The translations under genes were made by a program, and so were the position numbers. From NCBI GenBank assembly GCA_964502665.1, contig CAZCXP010000075.1:1-11902 (forward strand): a DNA stretch of 11,902 nucleotides. The letters are read 5' to 3'. Of this stretch, positions 1 through 5,405 are shown piece by piece. The stretch is from SOKG01 sp964502665. GTDB lineage: Bacteria; Chloroflexota; Dehalococcoidia; SZUA-161. The notes below the pieces were generated by a model, which searched no databases, had not been told where the DNA came from, and saw only the letters and a program-made list of their open reading frames with translations. The stretch's first letter is position 1. Every line of letters starts with the position of its first letter.

Positions 1-836
1 TCCTTCTCGGCACCAAATGTGTGATCGAAACTTCCGCTCCTGTATCCCTCCAGGTCCAGCGTCACGTATTCATAACCAAGCTCTTTGAGGCCTTGCGAGA
101 CCTGGCGCAGCATCTCAACGTTAGACAGCAGATCGATCTCGTCTCGGCCGATTTCAATGCGCGCCAGGGCGCCATGATCTCTAACCCGTAATACCTTGAC
201 ACCGGTCAGAGTGCGAATGTAGTCTTCGGCCCTGTCTATCCTCTGGAGCTTTGCCGGTTCGAGGGGCTGCCAGTAGGGAATTCTTGTTGCCAGGCAGGGG
301 CTTGCTGGTTTGGCGGCTATCGGAAGTCCCAGCACATCGCCCATCAGGCGGGTGTCCTCCTTGGATAGCCTGGCCTCCAGTAGCGGGCTGTATATACCCA
401 GTTCTTCTGCTGCTTTGAGACCTGGTCTGTATTCCCTCAAATCTGAGATGTTCGTGCCGTCGGCTACTGTTTCAAAATCGATTTCAACCGCCTTTTGCTT
501 CAGCTTCTCAAACCTGAATCTCTTGCACAGGTAACACCGGTCGGGCGGGTTAGCGCTGAAGCCCGGGATATCAAGCTCATTGAGTCCCAACGTCGTATGA
601 CCTATCCCGATCTCTTTGGCTGTCCTTCTTGCGCCATCTAATTCTCCCGATGGCATCAGGGGCGAATCGATGGTGATAGCAAGTGCTTTCTGCCCCAGAG
701 CCCGGTGGGCCAGCGCCGCCACCAGGGAACTATCAACGCCGCCTGAGAAAGCCACGGCTACGCTGTGCCTTCCTCTAAGGTTTTCCACGAGACGGTCTAT
801 TTTGTCCTTACACAGTCTACTGTCGGCGTCCTTCAA
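1..836 (-). CDS. larE: LarE, ATP-dependent sulfur transferase for nickel-pincer cofactor (C-terminus cut by window edge)
   Basis: LarE adenylates the pyridinium-3,5-biscarboxylate mononucleotide made by LarB and replaces carboxylate oxygen with sulfur. Reading the minus strand gives 278 uninterrupted codons up to the left edge, close to the usual family length of about 270-280, so only a few residues are missing. A PP-loop ATPase motif, SGGVDSS, is at residues 31-37. RCYLCK at 100-105 gives Cys101 and Cys104, and PASPCLATRIPY carries Cys181, at the position matching the sacrificial Cys176 of Lactobacillus LarE. GYRSGS near the end is also typical of the family. The chosen start is TTG at 836-834, because GGAGGAG lies 10 nt upstream and no in-frame ATG fits. 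It begins 4 nt after the larC stop, so translation is probably coupled. Three cysteines around the active site suggest the Fe-S-dependent LarE type, which is an inference. Confidence 0.9.
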   Translation of the reverse strand, partial: MKDADSRLCKDKIDRLVENLRGRHSVAVAFSGGVDSSLVAALAHRALGQKALAITIDSPLMPSGELDGARRTAKEIGIGHTTLGLNELDIPGFSANPPDRCYLCKRFRFEKLKQKAVEIDFETVADGTNISDLREYRPGLKAAEELGIYSPLLEARLSKEDTRLMGDVLGLPIAAKPASPCLATRIPYWQPLEPAKLQRIDRAEDYIRTLTGVKVLRVRDHGALARIEIGRDEIDLLSNVEMLRQVSQGLKELGYEYVTLDLEGYRSGSFDHTFGAEK

Positions 837-840
837 GAGC

Positions 841-2100
841 TCAGCGCTCCTCCAGCATTTCCGCGGCTTTCCTCTTCACCAATTCCTCGATTTCTCTCAG
901 AGGCCTACCCGTTCGATCAGCCAGCCTCTTAACGTCGTCGTATTCCGGCTTCACTTGAATGATGTGGCCTTGTGTGCTTTTGGCGACTTTCACATTGACG
1001 ACTTCTTTCACGTCTTCTACCATCACCTCGACGGGAACAGATTCTCGAGCCAGGATGCGTCTCTGGCAGGCGTAGATTCTCGCCCCCAGCGTGCCTGTCT
1101 CCTCCATCAAAATCCTGCATAAAGGCTCCAGGCTTGACCTGTCTGCGATTATTTTGATGAGGTGCCCTGGCCTTCCTTTTTTGGTCAACATCGGTATGGC
1201 GCTTACGTCTCTGGCACCCTCTTGCAGCAGCCTATCCATGGCGTACCCGATCAATTCTCCGCTGGCGTCATCGAGGTTTGTCTCAATCACGTATACCTCA
1301 TCGCTTGAGAGCCCGAAGTCACAGGGCTCTCCCAGGGTAATTCTCAGAACATTCGGCATCTCCACAAATTCCTTTGTTCCGGCACCATAGCCCACCTTGG
1401 TTGGCTTCATCGGTGGATAGAACCTTACGGATTCCAGCGCCAGGGTGGTGAGGAGGGAGACGCCTGTAGGAGTGGCTAGCTCGGCTTCGATTGGACCGCC
1501 GACTGTGAGGAATCCCCTGGAACGCAATATTTCCAGCGTGGCTGGTGCCGGGGACGAAACTGTTCCGTGGGAGAAGTGGAACAGACCACCTCCGACAGCG
1601 ACAGGGGTGGAATAAACGGTCGTATCGGTGAAGAGCCCTAGATCGTCTAGAGCGGCGGCGGCGCCGAGCACATCGGCGAGGGTATCGGCGGACGCCGTTT
1701 CATGCAGGTCAACCTCTTGTATGCTTTGCCCATGAGCTGTTGCCTCGGCGGAAACGAGGGTATTGATTGAGTTCAAAGCAAACCGCTTGGCTTTCTCTGA
1801 AATCTGCAGCTTTTGCAGGCATGTAGAAGCCGCCTCTAGAAGTCCGGCGGCTGTTCTTTGCGTAACTTCCTCTTCGACCTTAACATCGATTCTCTTGGCT
1901 CTAATTCCTCTTCTGACAGTATCTGCTACTGTTATTTGGAGGTCTTTGCACCCTGGCAGGCAGTGCTTGGGAATACTCATTGCCTCTATTACATTCGCAG
2001 CGTTCGCTCCAAGGTCAAGCAGGGCGCTGACCATCATATCCCCTGATACCCCCGCCGTTTGGGCGTCGATAACCAGGATGCGTTTGGCATCGTCTGGCAT
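841..2100 (-). CDS. larC: LarC, nickel insertion protein (nickel-pincer nucleotide cyclometallase)
   Basis: LarC inserts nickel into the thiolated pyridinium mononucleotide in a CTP-dependent step, completing the NPN cofactor used by LarA-type racemases. The 419-residue product carries the N-terminal family signature (IDAQTAGVSGDMM, residues 11-23), a DLHETASADT segment at 131-140 matching the usual H-E-x-x-(A/S) region, ATPTGVSLL at 209-217, and the C-terminal domain signature ETNLDDASGELIG at 273-285 followed by KKGRPGHL. Both domains lie in one reading frame. In Lactobacillus plantarum the gene is split into larC1 and larC2, joined by programmed frameshifting, and that arrangement is not present here. 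The ATG start at 2100-2098 has AGAGGAA a few bases upstream. It is the first gene of a minus-strand larC-larE unit that diverges from larB. Confidence 0.93.
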   Translation of the reverse strand: MPDDAKRILVIDAQTAGVSGDMMVSALLDLGANAANVIEAMSIPKHCLPGCKDLQITVADTVRRGIRAKRIDVKVEEEVTQRTAAGLLEAASTCLQKLQISEKAKRFALNSINTLVSAEATAHGQSIQEVDLHETASADTLADVLGAAAALDDLGLFTDTTVYSTPVAVGGGLFHFSHGTVSSPAPATLEILRSRGFLTVGGPIEAELATPTGVSLLTTLALESVRFYPPMKPTKVGYGAGTKEFVEMPNVLRITLGEPCDFGLSSDEVYVIETNLDDASGELIGYAMDRLLQEGARDVSAIPMLTKKGRPGHLIKIIADRSSLEPLCRILMEETGTLGARIYACQRRILARESVPVEVMVEDVKEVVNVKVAKSTQGHIIQVKPEYDDVKRLADRTGRPLREIEELVKRKAAEMLEER

Positions 2101-2131
2101 TTGGATTCCTCTTTTATTCCTGGATTAAGCC

Positions 2132-2141
2132 TAGTATACTA
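2132..2141. promoter_or_regulatory. Candidate divergent larC/larB promoter: palindromic -10 element
   Basis: TAGTATACTA is a perfect 10-bp palindrome in the short gap between the divergent larC and larB genes. It presents TATACT, one mismatch from TATAAT, on both strands. On the plus strand (2135-2140) this would start RNA near 2147 and leave about 40 nt before the larB TTG start and its Shine-Dalgarno site. On the minus strand (2138-2133) it would start RNA shortly before larC. The -35 regions are weak in both directions, so the call rests on the -10 symmetry and the position. Confidence 0.4.
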
Positions 2142-2173
2142 CTTGTACCTATATTATGCACATCGCGTGCGAT

Positions 2174-2179
2174 GGGAGG
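2174..2179 (+). promoter_or_regulatory. Ribosome binding site that decides the larB start
   Basis: GGGAGG lies 6 nt upstream of TTG at 2186. The upstream in-frame ATG at 2156 has no Shine-Dalgarno sequence and would add ten residues not expected in LarB. The site therefore favours the TTG start. Confidence 0.6.
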
Positions 2180-2185
2180 CTTTCT

Positions 2186-2977
2186 TTGCTGAGAGAAGTG
2201 CTTGGGAAACTGACACGGGGTGAAATATCCTTGGACGAGGCCGAGAAGGCTCTTAAGATGTTGGCTGTAGAGGAGGTAGGCGGTCTGGCCAGGCTGGACG
2301 TTGGACGGGAAATCAGACACGGTGTACCTGAAGTGGTCGTCGCTGAGGGTAAGACGCCAGAGGATGTGGCTGAGATAGCCTCAAAGACACTGGCCCAAAA
2401 GGGACGGGTGATCATAAGTCGAGCCACCAAGCAACATGTCAAGGCTCTTAAGTCGGCTGTAGGGAAGGACGAGTTCCTACATGAGAGCAGGACGGGGGGG
2501 ACAGTGGTGGTTAAAGGGAAGGATTTAGCGGTGAGAACTACAGGGGGGAGGGTGGGAATAATCACTGCTGGCACTTCTGATATTCCTATCGCGGAAGAAG
2601 CTGAAGTGATGGCGTTGGAGATGGGGTGTGAGGTGACGACGGCTTATGACGTGGGGGCGGCTGGAGTTCACAGGCTGTTTCTTCCTCTGAAAGAGATGAT
2701 CACGAAGGACGTCGATGTTATTGTTGTCGTTGCTGGTAGGGAGGGGGCGTTGCCTACATTGCTGGCAGGCATGGTGGATGTTCCATTGATAGCGGTTCCG
2801 ACTTCCTTTGGATACGGCCTGGGGGGGAGGGGACTCGGTGCCCTGATGGCCATGTTGCAGTCTTGTTCTTTGGGACTAGCGGTTGTCAATATTGACGGGG
2901 GGATTCCTGCGGGGGCTGTAGCGGCCCTGATTGCCAATCGAGCCGCCAAGTTCAGGGAAGGGAAAGGTCGCAAATAG
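2186..2977 (+). CDS. larB: LarB, pyridinium-3,5-biscarboxylic acid mononucleotide synthase
   Basis: LarB carboxylates nicotinic acid adenine dinucleotide at C5 and hydrolyses it to release AMP, the first step of NPN cofactor synthesis. From the TTG start the product is 263 residues. It has a short N-terminal helical region (LTRGEISLDEA) and a PurE-like C-terminal domain with GIITAGTSDIPIAEEA, TAYDVGAAGVHRL, AGREGALP, AVPTSFGYG and MLQSCSLGLAVVNIDGG. Glu186 and Cys227 (196 and 237 if counted from ATG 2156) keep the same spacing as the catalytic Glu180 and Cys221 of L. plantarum LarB, supporting the covalent cysteinyl-pyridine mechanism. TTG is preferred because of GGGAGG at 2174-2179 and because LarB proteins usually begin just before this LLxxL-GEIS segment. 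The alternative ATG is at 2156. The gene diverges from larC and converges with dtd. Confidence 0.93.
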   Translation: MLREVLGKLTRGEISLDEAEKALKMLAVEEVGGLARLDVGREIRHGVPEVVVAEGKTPEDVAEIASKTLAQKGRVIISRATKQHVKALKSAVGKDEFLHESRTGGTVVVKGKDLAVRTTGGRVGIITAGTSDIPIAEEAEVMALEMGCEVTTAYDVGAAGVHRLFLPLKEMITKDVDVIVVVAGREGALPTLLAGMVDVPLIAVPTSFGYGLGGRGLGALMAMLQSCSLGLAVVNIDGGIPAGAVAALIANRAAKFREGKGRK

Positions 2978-3032
2978 ACGGGTCTGCGGTTTCAATAGGG
3001 GCAGACTGATGTGTCTGGTCCGATTAGGGTCG

Positions 3033-3056
3033 GGGGCAAACACGTAGGTTTGCCCC
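3033..3056. terminator. Stem-loop between convergent larB and dtd (candidate bidirectional terminator)
   Basis: GGGGCAAAC (3033-3041) and GTTTGCCCC (3048-3056) form a perfect 9-bp stem with a 6-nt loop. It lies about 55 nt after the larB stop and touches the last base of the dtd stop codon. Neither side has a clear T run, so it may mark RNA 3' ends or block read-through rather than act as a standard intrinsic terminator. A weaker 6-bp stem (GTCTGC 2982-2987 with GCAGAC 3001-3006) lies just upstream. Confidence 0.5.
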
Positions 3057-3517
3057 TAGTGCCTGGGCTTCAACCGTTCCGCGCTATCAAGCAAAATGGT
3101 GATGGGGCCGTCGTTATGGATCTCGACCAGCATGTGTTGCTGGAAGCGGCCTGTCTCTACCTTCAGTCCGGCGCTACGCAGGAACTGAGCGAACGTATCC
3201 ACCAGAGGCTCGGCTTTCTCGGGTGGAGCAGCCTCACTGAAGCTGGGACGGCGTCCCTTGCGAGTACTGGCCATGAGGGTAAACTGGCTGACTACCAATA
3301 CCTCCCCAGACATATCCAGCGTAGAGAGGTTGAACTTTCCTGCCTCGTCGGGGAGAATACGCAGGTTGGCAGTCTTCTCTGCCAGATAACGGGCATCAGC
3401 TTCCGTGTCGTCCCTGGCCACTCCAACAAGCACTACCAGCCCGTGTTCGATGGCAGCGACGGCGTGGCCTTCAACACTAACTGAAGCTTGAGAGACTCGC
3501 TGGATAAGAGCTCTCAA
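3056..3517 (-). CDS. dtd: D-aminoacyl-tRNA deacylase
   Basis: DTD hydrolyses the ester bond between tRNA and wrongly attached D-amino acids (and glycine on tRNA-Ala), a chirality-proofreading step in the cytoplasm. The 153-residue length is normal. The sequence begins MRALIQRVSQASVSV, as expected. SQFTLMA at 77-83 includes the active-site Thr80, and NDGPIT at 135-140 contains the Gly137-Pro138 pair whose cis-Pro carbonyl enforces D-selectivity. The start codon is TTG (3517-3515). It overlaps the stop of the upstream zinc-ribbon gene in a TTGA arrangement, so the two are probably translated in a coupled way. AGGGAAAG upstream serves as ribosome binding site. Through the upstream gene it lies under the CIRCE-bearing promoter near 3900. 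Confidence 0.95.
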   Translation of the reverse strand: MRALIQRVSQASVSVEGHAVAAIEHGLVVLVGVARDDTEADARYLAEKTANLRILPDEAGKFNLSTLDMSGEVLVVSQFTLMASTRKGRRPSFSEAAPPEKAEPLVDTFAQFLRSAGLKVETGRFQQHMLVEIHNDGPITILLDSAERLKPRH

Positions 3518-3816
3518 TAGCTTTCCCTGGGTTTCGTCTCCGTCTTTGTCTCTGACTTCGCCTTTGTTTCTGATGTCGGCTTTGTTTCTGATGTCGGCTT
3601 TGTATCCTCGTCTCCTCGGCGTGGGTTATTCAGCGACCCCCTGCCGTGATCAGTGGAGTAGAAGCCGCTCCCCTTAAAGAGAACGGGCACCGAGTGGATC
3701 ACGCGGCGTGCCTTACCCATGCATTGAGGGCAGATAGCCGCTGGTTCTTCATCGAACCTCTGTCTTCGCTCGAATCTGGTGCCACAAAGAGCGCACTCAT
3801 ATTCGTAAATAGGCAA
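3514..3816 (-). CDS. FmdB-family zinc-ribbon protein with repetitive Lys/Thr/Ser/Glu tail
   Basis: This is a 100-residue protein beginning MPIYEYECALCGTRFE, the hallmark of the FmdB/CxxC_CxxC_SSSS regulatory family. Cys8/Cys11 and Cys29/Cys32 form a zinc ribbon, and VPVLFKGSGFYSTD (44-57) is the conserved segment after it. From about residue 70 the protein is a low-complexity tail of SETKPT-like hexads, encoded by 18-bp tandem repeats and probably disordered. The TTG start at 3816-3814 is fixed by the universal MPIYEY opening and by GAGAGGT a few bases upstream. The function of this family is not established. Names such as 'formamidase regulator' come from one system and should not be transferred. 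It is the first gene of the unit with dtd, and its promoter carries a perfect CIRCE operator. Confidence 0.88.
   Translation of the reverse strand: MPIYEYECALCGTRFERRQRFDEEPAAICPQCMGKARRVIHSVPVLFKGSGFYSTDHGRGSLNNPRRGDEDTKPTSETKPTSETKAKSETKTETKPRESY
3550..3603 (-). repeat. 18-bp tandem repeats inside the zinc-ribbon gene
   Basis: Two identical 18-bp copies lie at 3568-3585 and 3586-3603 (plus-strand unit TTCTGATGTCGGCTTTGT). A diverged third copy lies at about 3550-3567. They encode the Ser-Glu-Thr-Lys-Pro-Thr hexads of the protein tail and keep the reading frame, so copy number can change without breaking the gene. Confidence 0.85.
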
Positions 3817-3831
3817 CTTGCACCTCTCATT

Positions 3832-3857
3832 AAAAAGCGCCTCATGGGCGAGGTCGC
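3832..3857 (-). terminator. Terminator-like hairpin in the leader of the zinc-ribbon/dtd unit (possible attenuator)
   Basis: Read on the minus strand, GCG-A-CCTC (3857-3850) pairs with GAGGCGC (3843-3837). This gives a 7-bp stem with one bulged A and a 6-nt loop, followed at once by five T (3836-3832). It lies between the CIRCE element and the ribosome binding site. A smaller alternative stem, GGCG/CGCC (3858-3855 with 3850-3847), uses the same bases and excludes it. This looks like an intrinsic terminator inside a leader, but the stem is modest and chance is possible. Confidence 0.4.
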
Positions 3858-3876
3858 CGTGTTTTGTCTAGTGACG

Positions 3877-3903
3877 TTAGCACTCCTGGGCATAGAGTGC
3901 TAA
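3877..3903. promoter_or_regulatory. CIRCE operator (HrcA binding site)
   Basis: TTAGCACTC (3877-3885), a 9-nt spacer, then GAGTGCTAA (3895-3903) match the classic CIRCE inverted repeat at all 18 arm positions, with the standard spacer length. CIRCE is bound by the heat-shock repressor HrcA, usually in front of groESL or hrcA-dnaK. Here it begins about 9 nt downstream of a minus-strand -10 box and about 60 nt before the start of the FmdB-like gene, so it should cover the transcription start of the fmdB-like/dtd unit. Confidence 0.93.
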
Positions 3904-3911
3904 CCAAGTGT

Positions 3912-3940
3912 AATTTAGCATCTTAGCTCGGCATTGTCAA
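3912..3940 (-). promoter_or_regulatory. Sigma-70-type promoter for the zinc-ribbon/dtd unit
   Basis: On the minus strand, TTGACA (3940-3935), a perfect -35 box, is followed after exactly 17 bp by TAAATT (3917-3912), a 4/6 match to the -10 box. Transcription would begin near 3905, at the edge of the CIRCE operator. HrcA bound there would block initiation. The leader to the TTG start would be about 90 nt. Confidence 0.75.
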
Positions 3941-3954
3941 GGGCAGATTCACTC

Positions 3955-3983
3955 TTGCCTTTTGTAATTGCCTATGGTAAACT
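3955..3983 (+). promoter_or_regulatory. Candidate promoter for the rpsB-ispG operon
   Basis: TTGCCT (3955-3960) and TAAACT (3978-3983) are separated by 17 bp, each matching 4 of 6 consensus bases. TGG directly before the -10 gives an extended -10 motif. The start of RNA would be near 3990, giving a leader of about 90 nt before the rpsB ATG. It lies about 50 bp beyond the CIRCE element, so HrcA probably does not control it directly. Confidence 0.5.
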
Positions 3984-3989
3984 CATCCA

Positions 3990-4080
3990 GTCGGCCTGTG
4001 CCGGCAGTAGTAAGGATTTTCCAGTCTCCGTTGTGGCTCGTGGGACTGGACAGACTGGAGAGGGTAAGGGTCTCTTAGAA
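3990..4080 (+). promoter_or_regulatory. Structured rpsB leader with competing stems
   Basis: A 6-bp hairpin, GTCGGC (3990-3995) with GCCGGC (4000-4005) around a 4-nt loop, opens the leader. After it, TCCAGTC (4020-4026) can pair either with GACTGGA (4044-4050) or, extended by one base, with AGACTGGA (4052-4059). These two stems exclude each other. The ribosome binding region (AAGGG near 4066-4070) lies just downstream. S2 leaders that control their own translation are known in some other bacteria. No match to a described motif is claimed here. Confidence 0.35.
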
Positions 4081-4881
4081 ATGGTAGAACCTGTCTCGAT
4101 GAAATTGCTCCTGGAGGCTGGGGTGCACTTTGGGCATCAGGTAGCACGCTGGAATCCCAAGATGAAGCCTTACATCTTCAGTCAGCGCAATGGTATCCAC
4201 ATCATTGATCTGGAACAAACCGTTGTTCTGCTTGGCAAGGCTTGTGACTTTGTGCGAGAGGTAGTGGAGAGGGGTGAGGACATTATTTTCGTGGGCAGCA
4301 AGAAGCAGGCACAGGAGGCAATACAGCAGGAAGCCAAGCGTTGCGAGGCTTTCTATGTCAATCAGCGCTGGCTGGGGGGAATGCTCACCAACTTCTCTAC
4401 TATTCAGTCGCGTATCGACTACCTGGTCCGCTTGGAGGATCGGAAAGCAAGGGGCGACTTGGAGCGCTTGCCTAAGAAGGAAGCCTTGAAACTGGAAAAG
4501 GAGATGGTGCATCTCAACAGGTTACTTGGTGGCGTCAAAGAGATGACCAGGATTCCAGGGGCTTTGTTCATTGTCGATCCTACCAAGGAGAGGAATGCCG
4601 TTGCCGAGGCCAAGCGGGTTGGGGTGCCCATCGTTGCTATTGTAGACACCAATTGTGACCCTGATGAGATCGACTACCCTATCCCAGGCAATGATGATGC
4701 CATCAGGGCTGTGGCTCTGTTCTGCAGTGTTATTGCTGATGCTGTTTTGGAAGGCAAGCAGGCCCTTGGGGCGCTGGCCGAAAAGGAAGCGTTAGAAGCA
4801 GAAGAAGAGCTGCCATCCGAGTATGAGGCTGTTTTCGAGCCCGAGGAGGTCCAGCCAACTTCTGTTGAAAGCGAGGGTTAG
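4081..4881 (+). CDS. rpsB: 30S ribosomal protein S2
   Basis: S2 binds late in 30S assembly and helps anchor S1 where present. The 266-residue product opens MVEPVSMKLLLEAGVHFGHQ and continues with RWNPKMKPYIF, GIHIIDLEQT, FVGSKKQAQEAI and NQRWLGGMLTNF, then PGALFIVDPTKERNAVAEA and VPIVAIVDTNCDPDEIDYPIPGNDDA, all standard S2 blocks. The C-terminus ends in a long acidic tail, which is a common variable feature. The frame stays open back to TTG 3934. ATG 4081 is chosen because S2 proteins start only a few residues before MKxLLEAGVHFGH and because AAGGG lies 10 nt upstream. ATG 4099 is possible but has no ribosome binding site. It is the first gene of the long operon, 8 nt before tsf. Confidence 0.97.
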   Translation: MVEPVSMKLLLEAGVHFGHQVARWNPKMKPYIFSQRNGIHIIDLEQTVVLLGKACDFVREVVERGEDIIFVGSKKQAQEAIQQEAKRCEAFYVNQRWLGGMLTNFSTIQSRIDYLVRLEDRKARGDLERLPKKEALKLEKEMVHLNRLLGGVKEMTRIPGALFIVDPTKERNAVAEAKRVGVPIVAIVDTNCDPDEIDYPIPGNDDAIRAVALFCSVIADAVLEGKQALGALAEKEALEAEEELPSEYEAVFEPEEVQPTSVESEG

Positions 4882-4889
4882 AGGGTTAA

Positions 4890-5405
4890 ATGCAGGTTTC
4901 TACCGAAGCGATTAAAGCACTAAGGGAGCAGACTAGTGCCGGAATAATGGAGTGCAAGCACGCCCTGCAAGAGAGTGGTGGCGACCTTGCTGCCGCTGCT
5001 TCTATGCTGAGGGAGCGTGGCTACGCAATCGCCAAGAAGAAGGAGAATCGGGCTGCCACGGAAGGGCTGGTAGAGTGTTATGTTCACACGGGGGGGCGGA
5101 TTGGGGCCTTGGTGGAGCTAAACTGTGAGAGCGATTTTGTGGCTCGTACTCCGGAGTTCAAGGAACTGGCCCATGACCTGGCGATGCAGGTGGTGGGCGC
5201 CTGCCCTCGCTATGTCAGCCCCGAGGATGTGCCCGAGGGAGAAGAGTTTTCCGATGAGGATTGCCTTCTGCTTCAGCCGTTCATAAAGGATCCAGATAAG
5301 AAGGTTCGGGATGTTGTTATTGAAGCAATAGCCAAGGTTAGGGAGAATATCAAGGTAAGACGGTTTGTCCGATTTGCATTGGGGGCAGACGGACGAGATG
5401 AGTAA
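4890..5405 (+). CDS. tsf: Elongation factor Ts, short form
   Basis: EF-Ts releases GDP from EF-Tu so that it can bind GTP again. The N-terminal UBA-like domain (IKALREQTSAGIMECKHAL, residues 8-26) and the core motif LVELNCESDFVAR (74-86), with the Asp82-Phe83 pair that wedges into EF-Tu, are clear. The protein is only 171 residues against about 280 in E. coli. It keeps one core region and a short C-terminal helical part (IAKVRENIKVRRFVRFALG), like the compact EF-Ts of Thermus. There is no frameshift or stop that would suggest truncation. The SD GAGGG lies just before the ATG, and the gene starts 8 nt after rpsB. Its end overlaps the pyrH start by 8 nt. Confidence 0.96.
   Translation: MQVSTEAIKALREQTSAGIMECKHALQESGGDLAAAASMLRERGYAIAKKKENRAATEGLVECYVHTGGRIGALVELNCESDFVARTPEFKELAHDLAMQVVGACPRYVSPEDVPEGEEFSDEDCLLLQPFIKDPDKKVRDVVIEAIAKVRENIKVRRFVRFALGADGRDE

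Noticed and set aside
616..1122. 168-codon plus-strand frame across larE and larC
   Set aside because: It lies opposite two genes with clear family motifs and its composition is that of a shadow frame.
841..2100. Programmed frameshift in larC, as in Lactobacillus larC1/larC2
   Set aside because: The N- and C-terminal domains are in one uninterrupted frame.
3877..3903. CIRCE element as an operator of rpsB
   Set aside because: The plausible rpsB promoter starts about 50 bp downstream of it, while the element fits exactly the start point of the minus-strand promoter.
3934..4080. N-terminal extension of S2 from an upstream TTG
   Set aside because: It would add 49 residues with no S2 similarity, and it overlaps the likely promoter and leader.
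4075..4512. 145-codon minus-strand frame opposite rpsB
   Set aside because: It is antisense to a highly conserved S2 gene and has no ribosome binding site or known motif.
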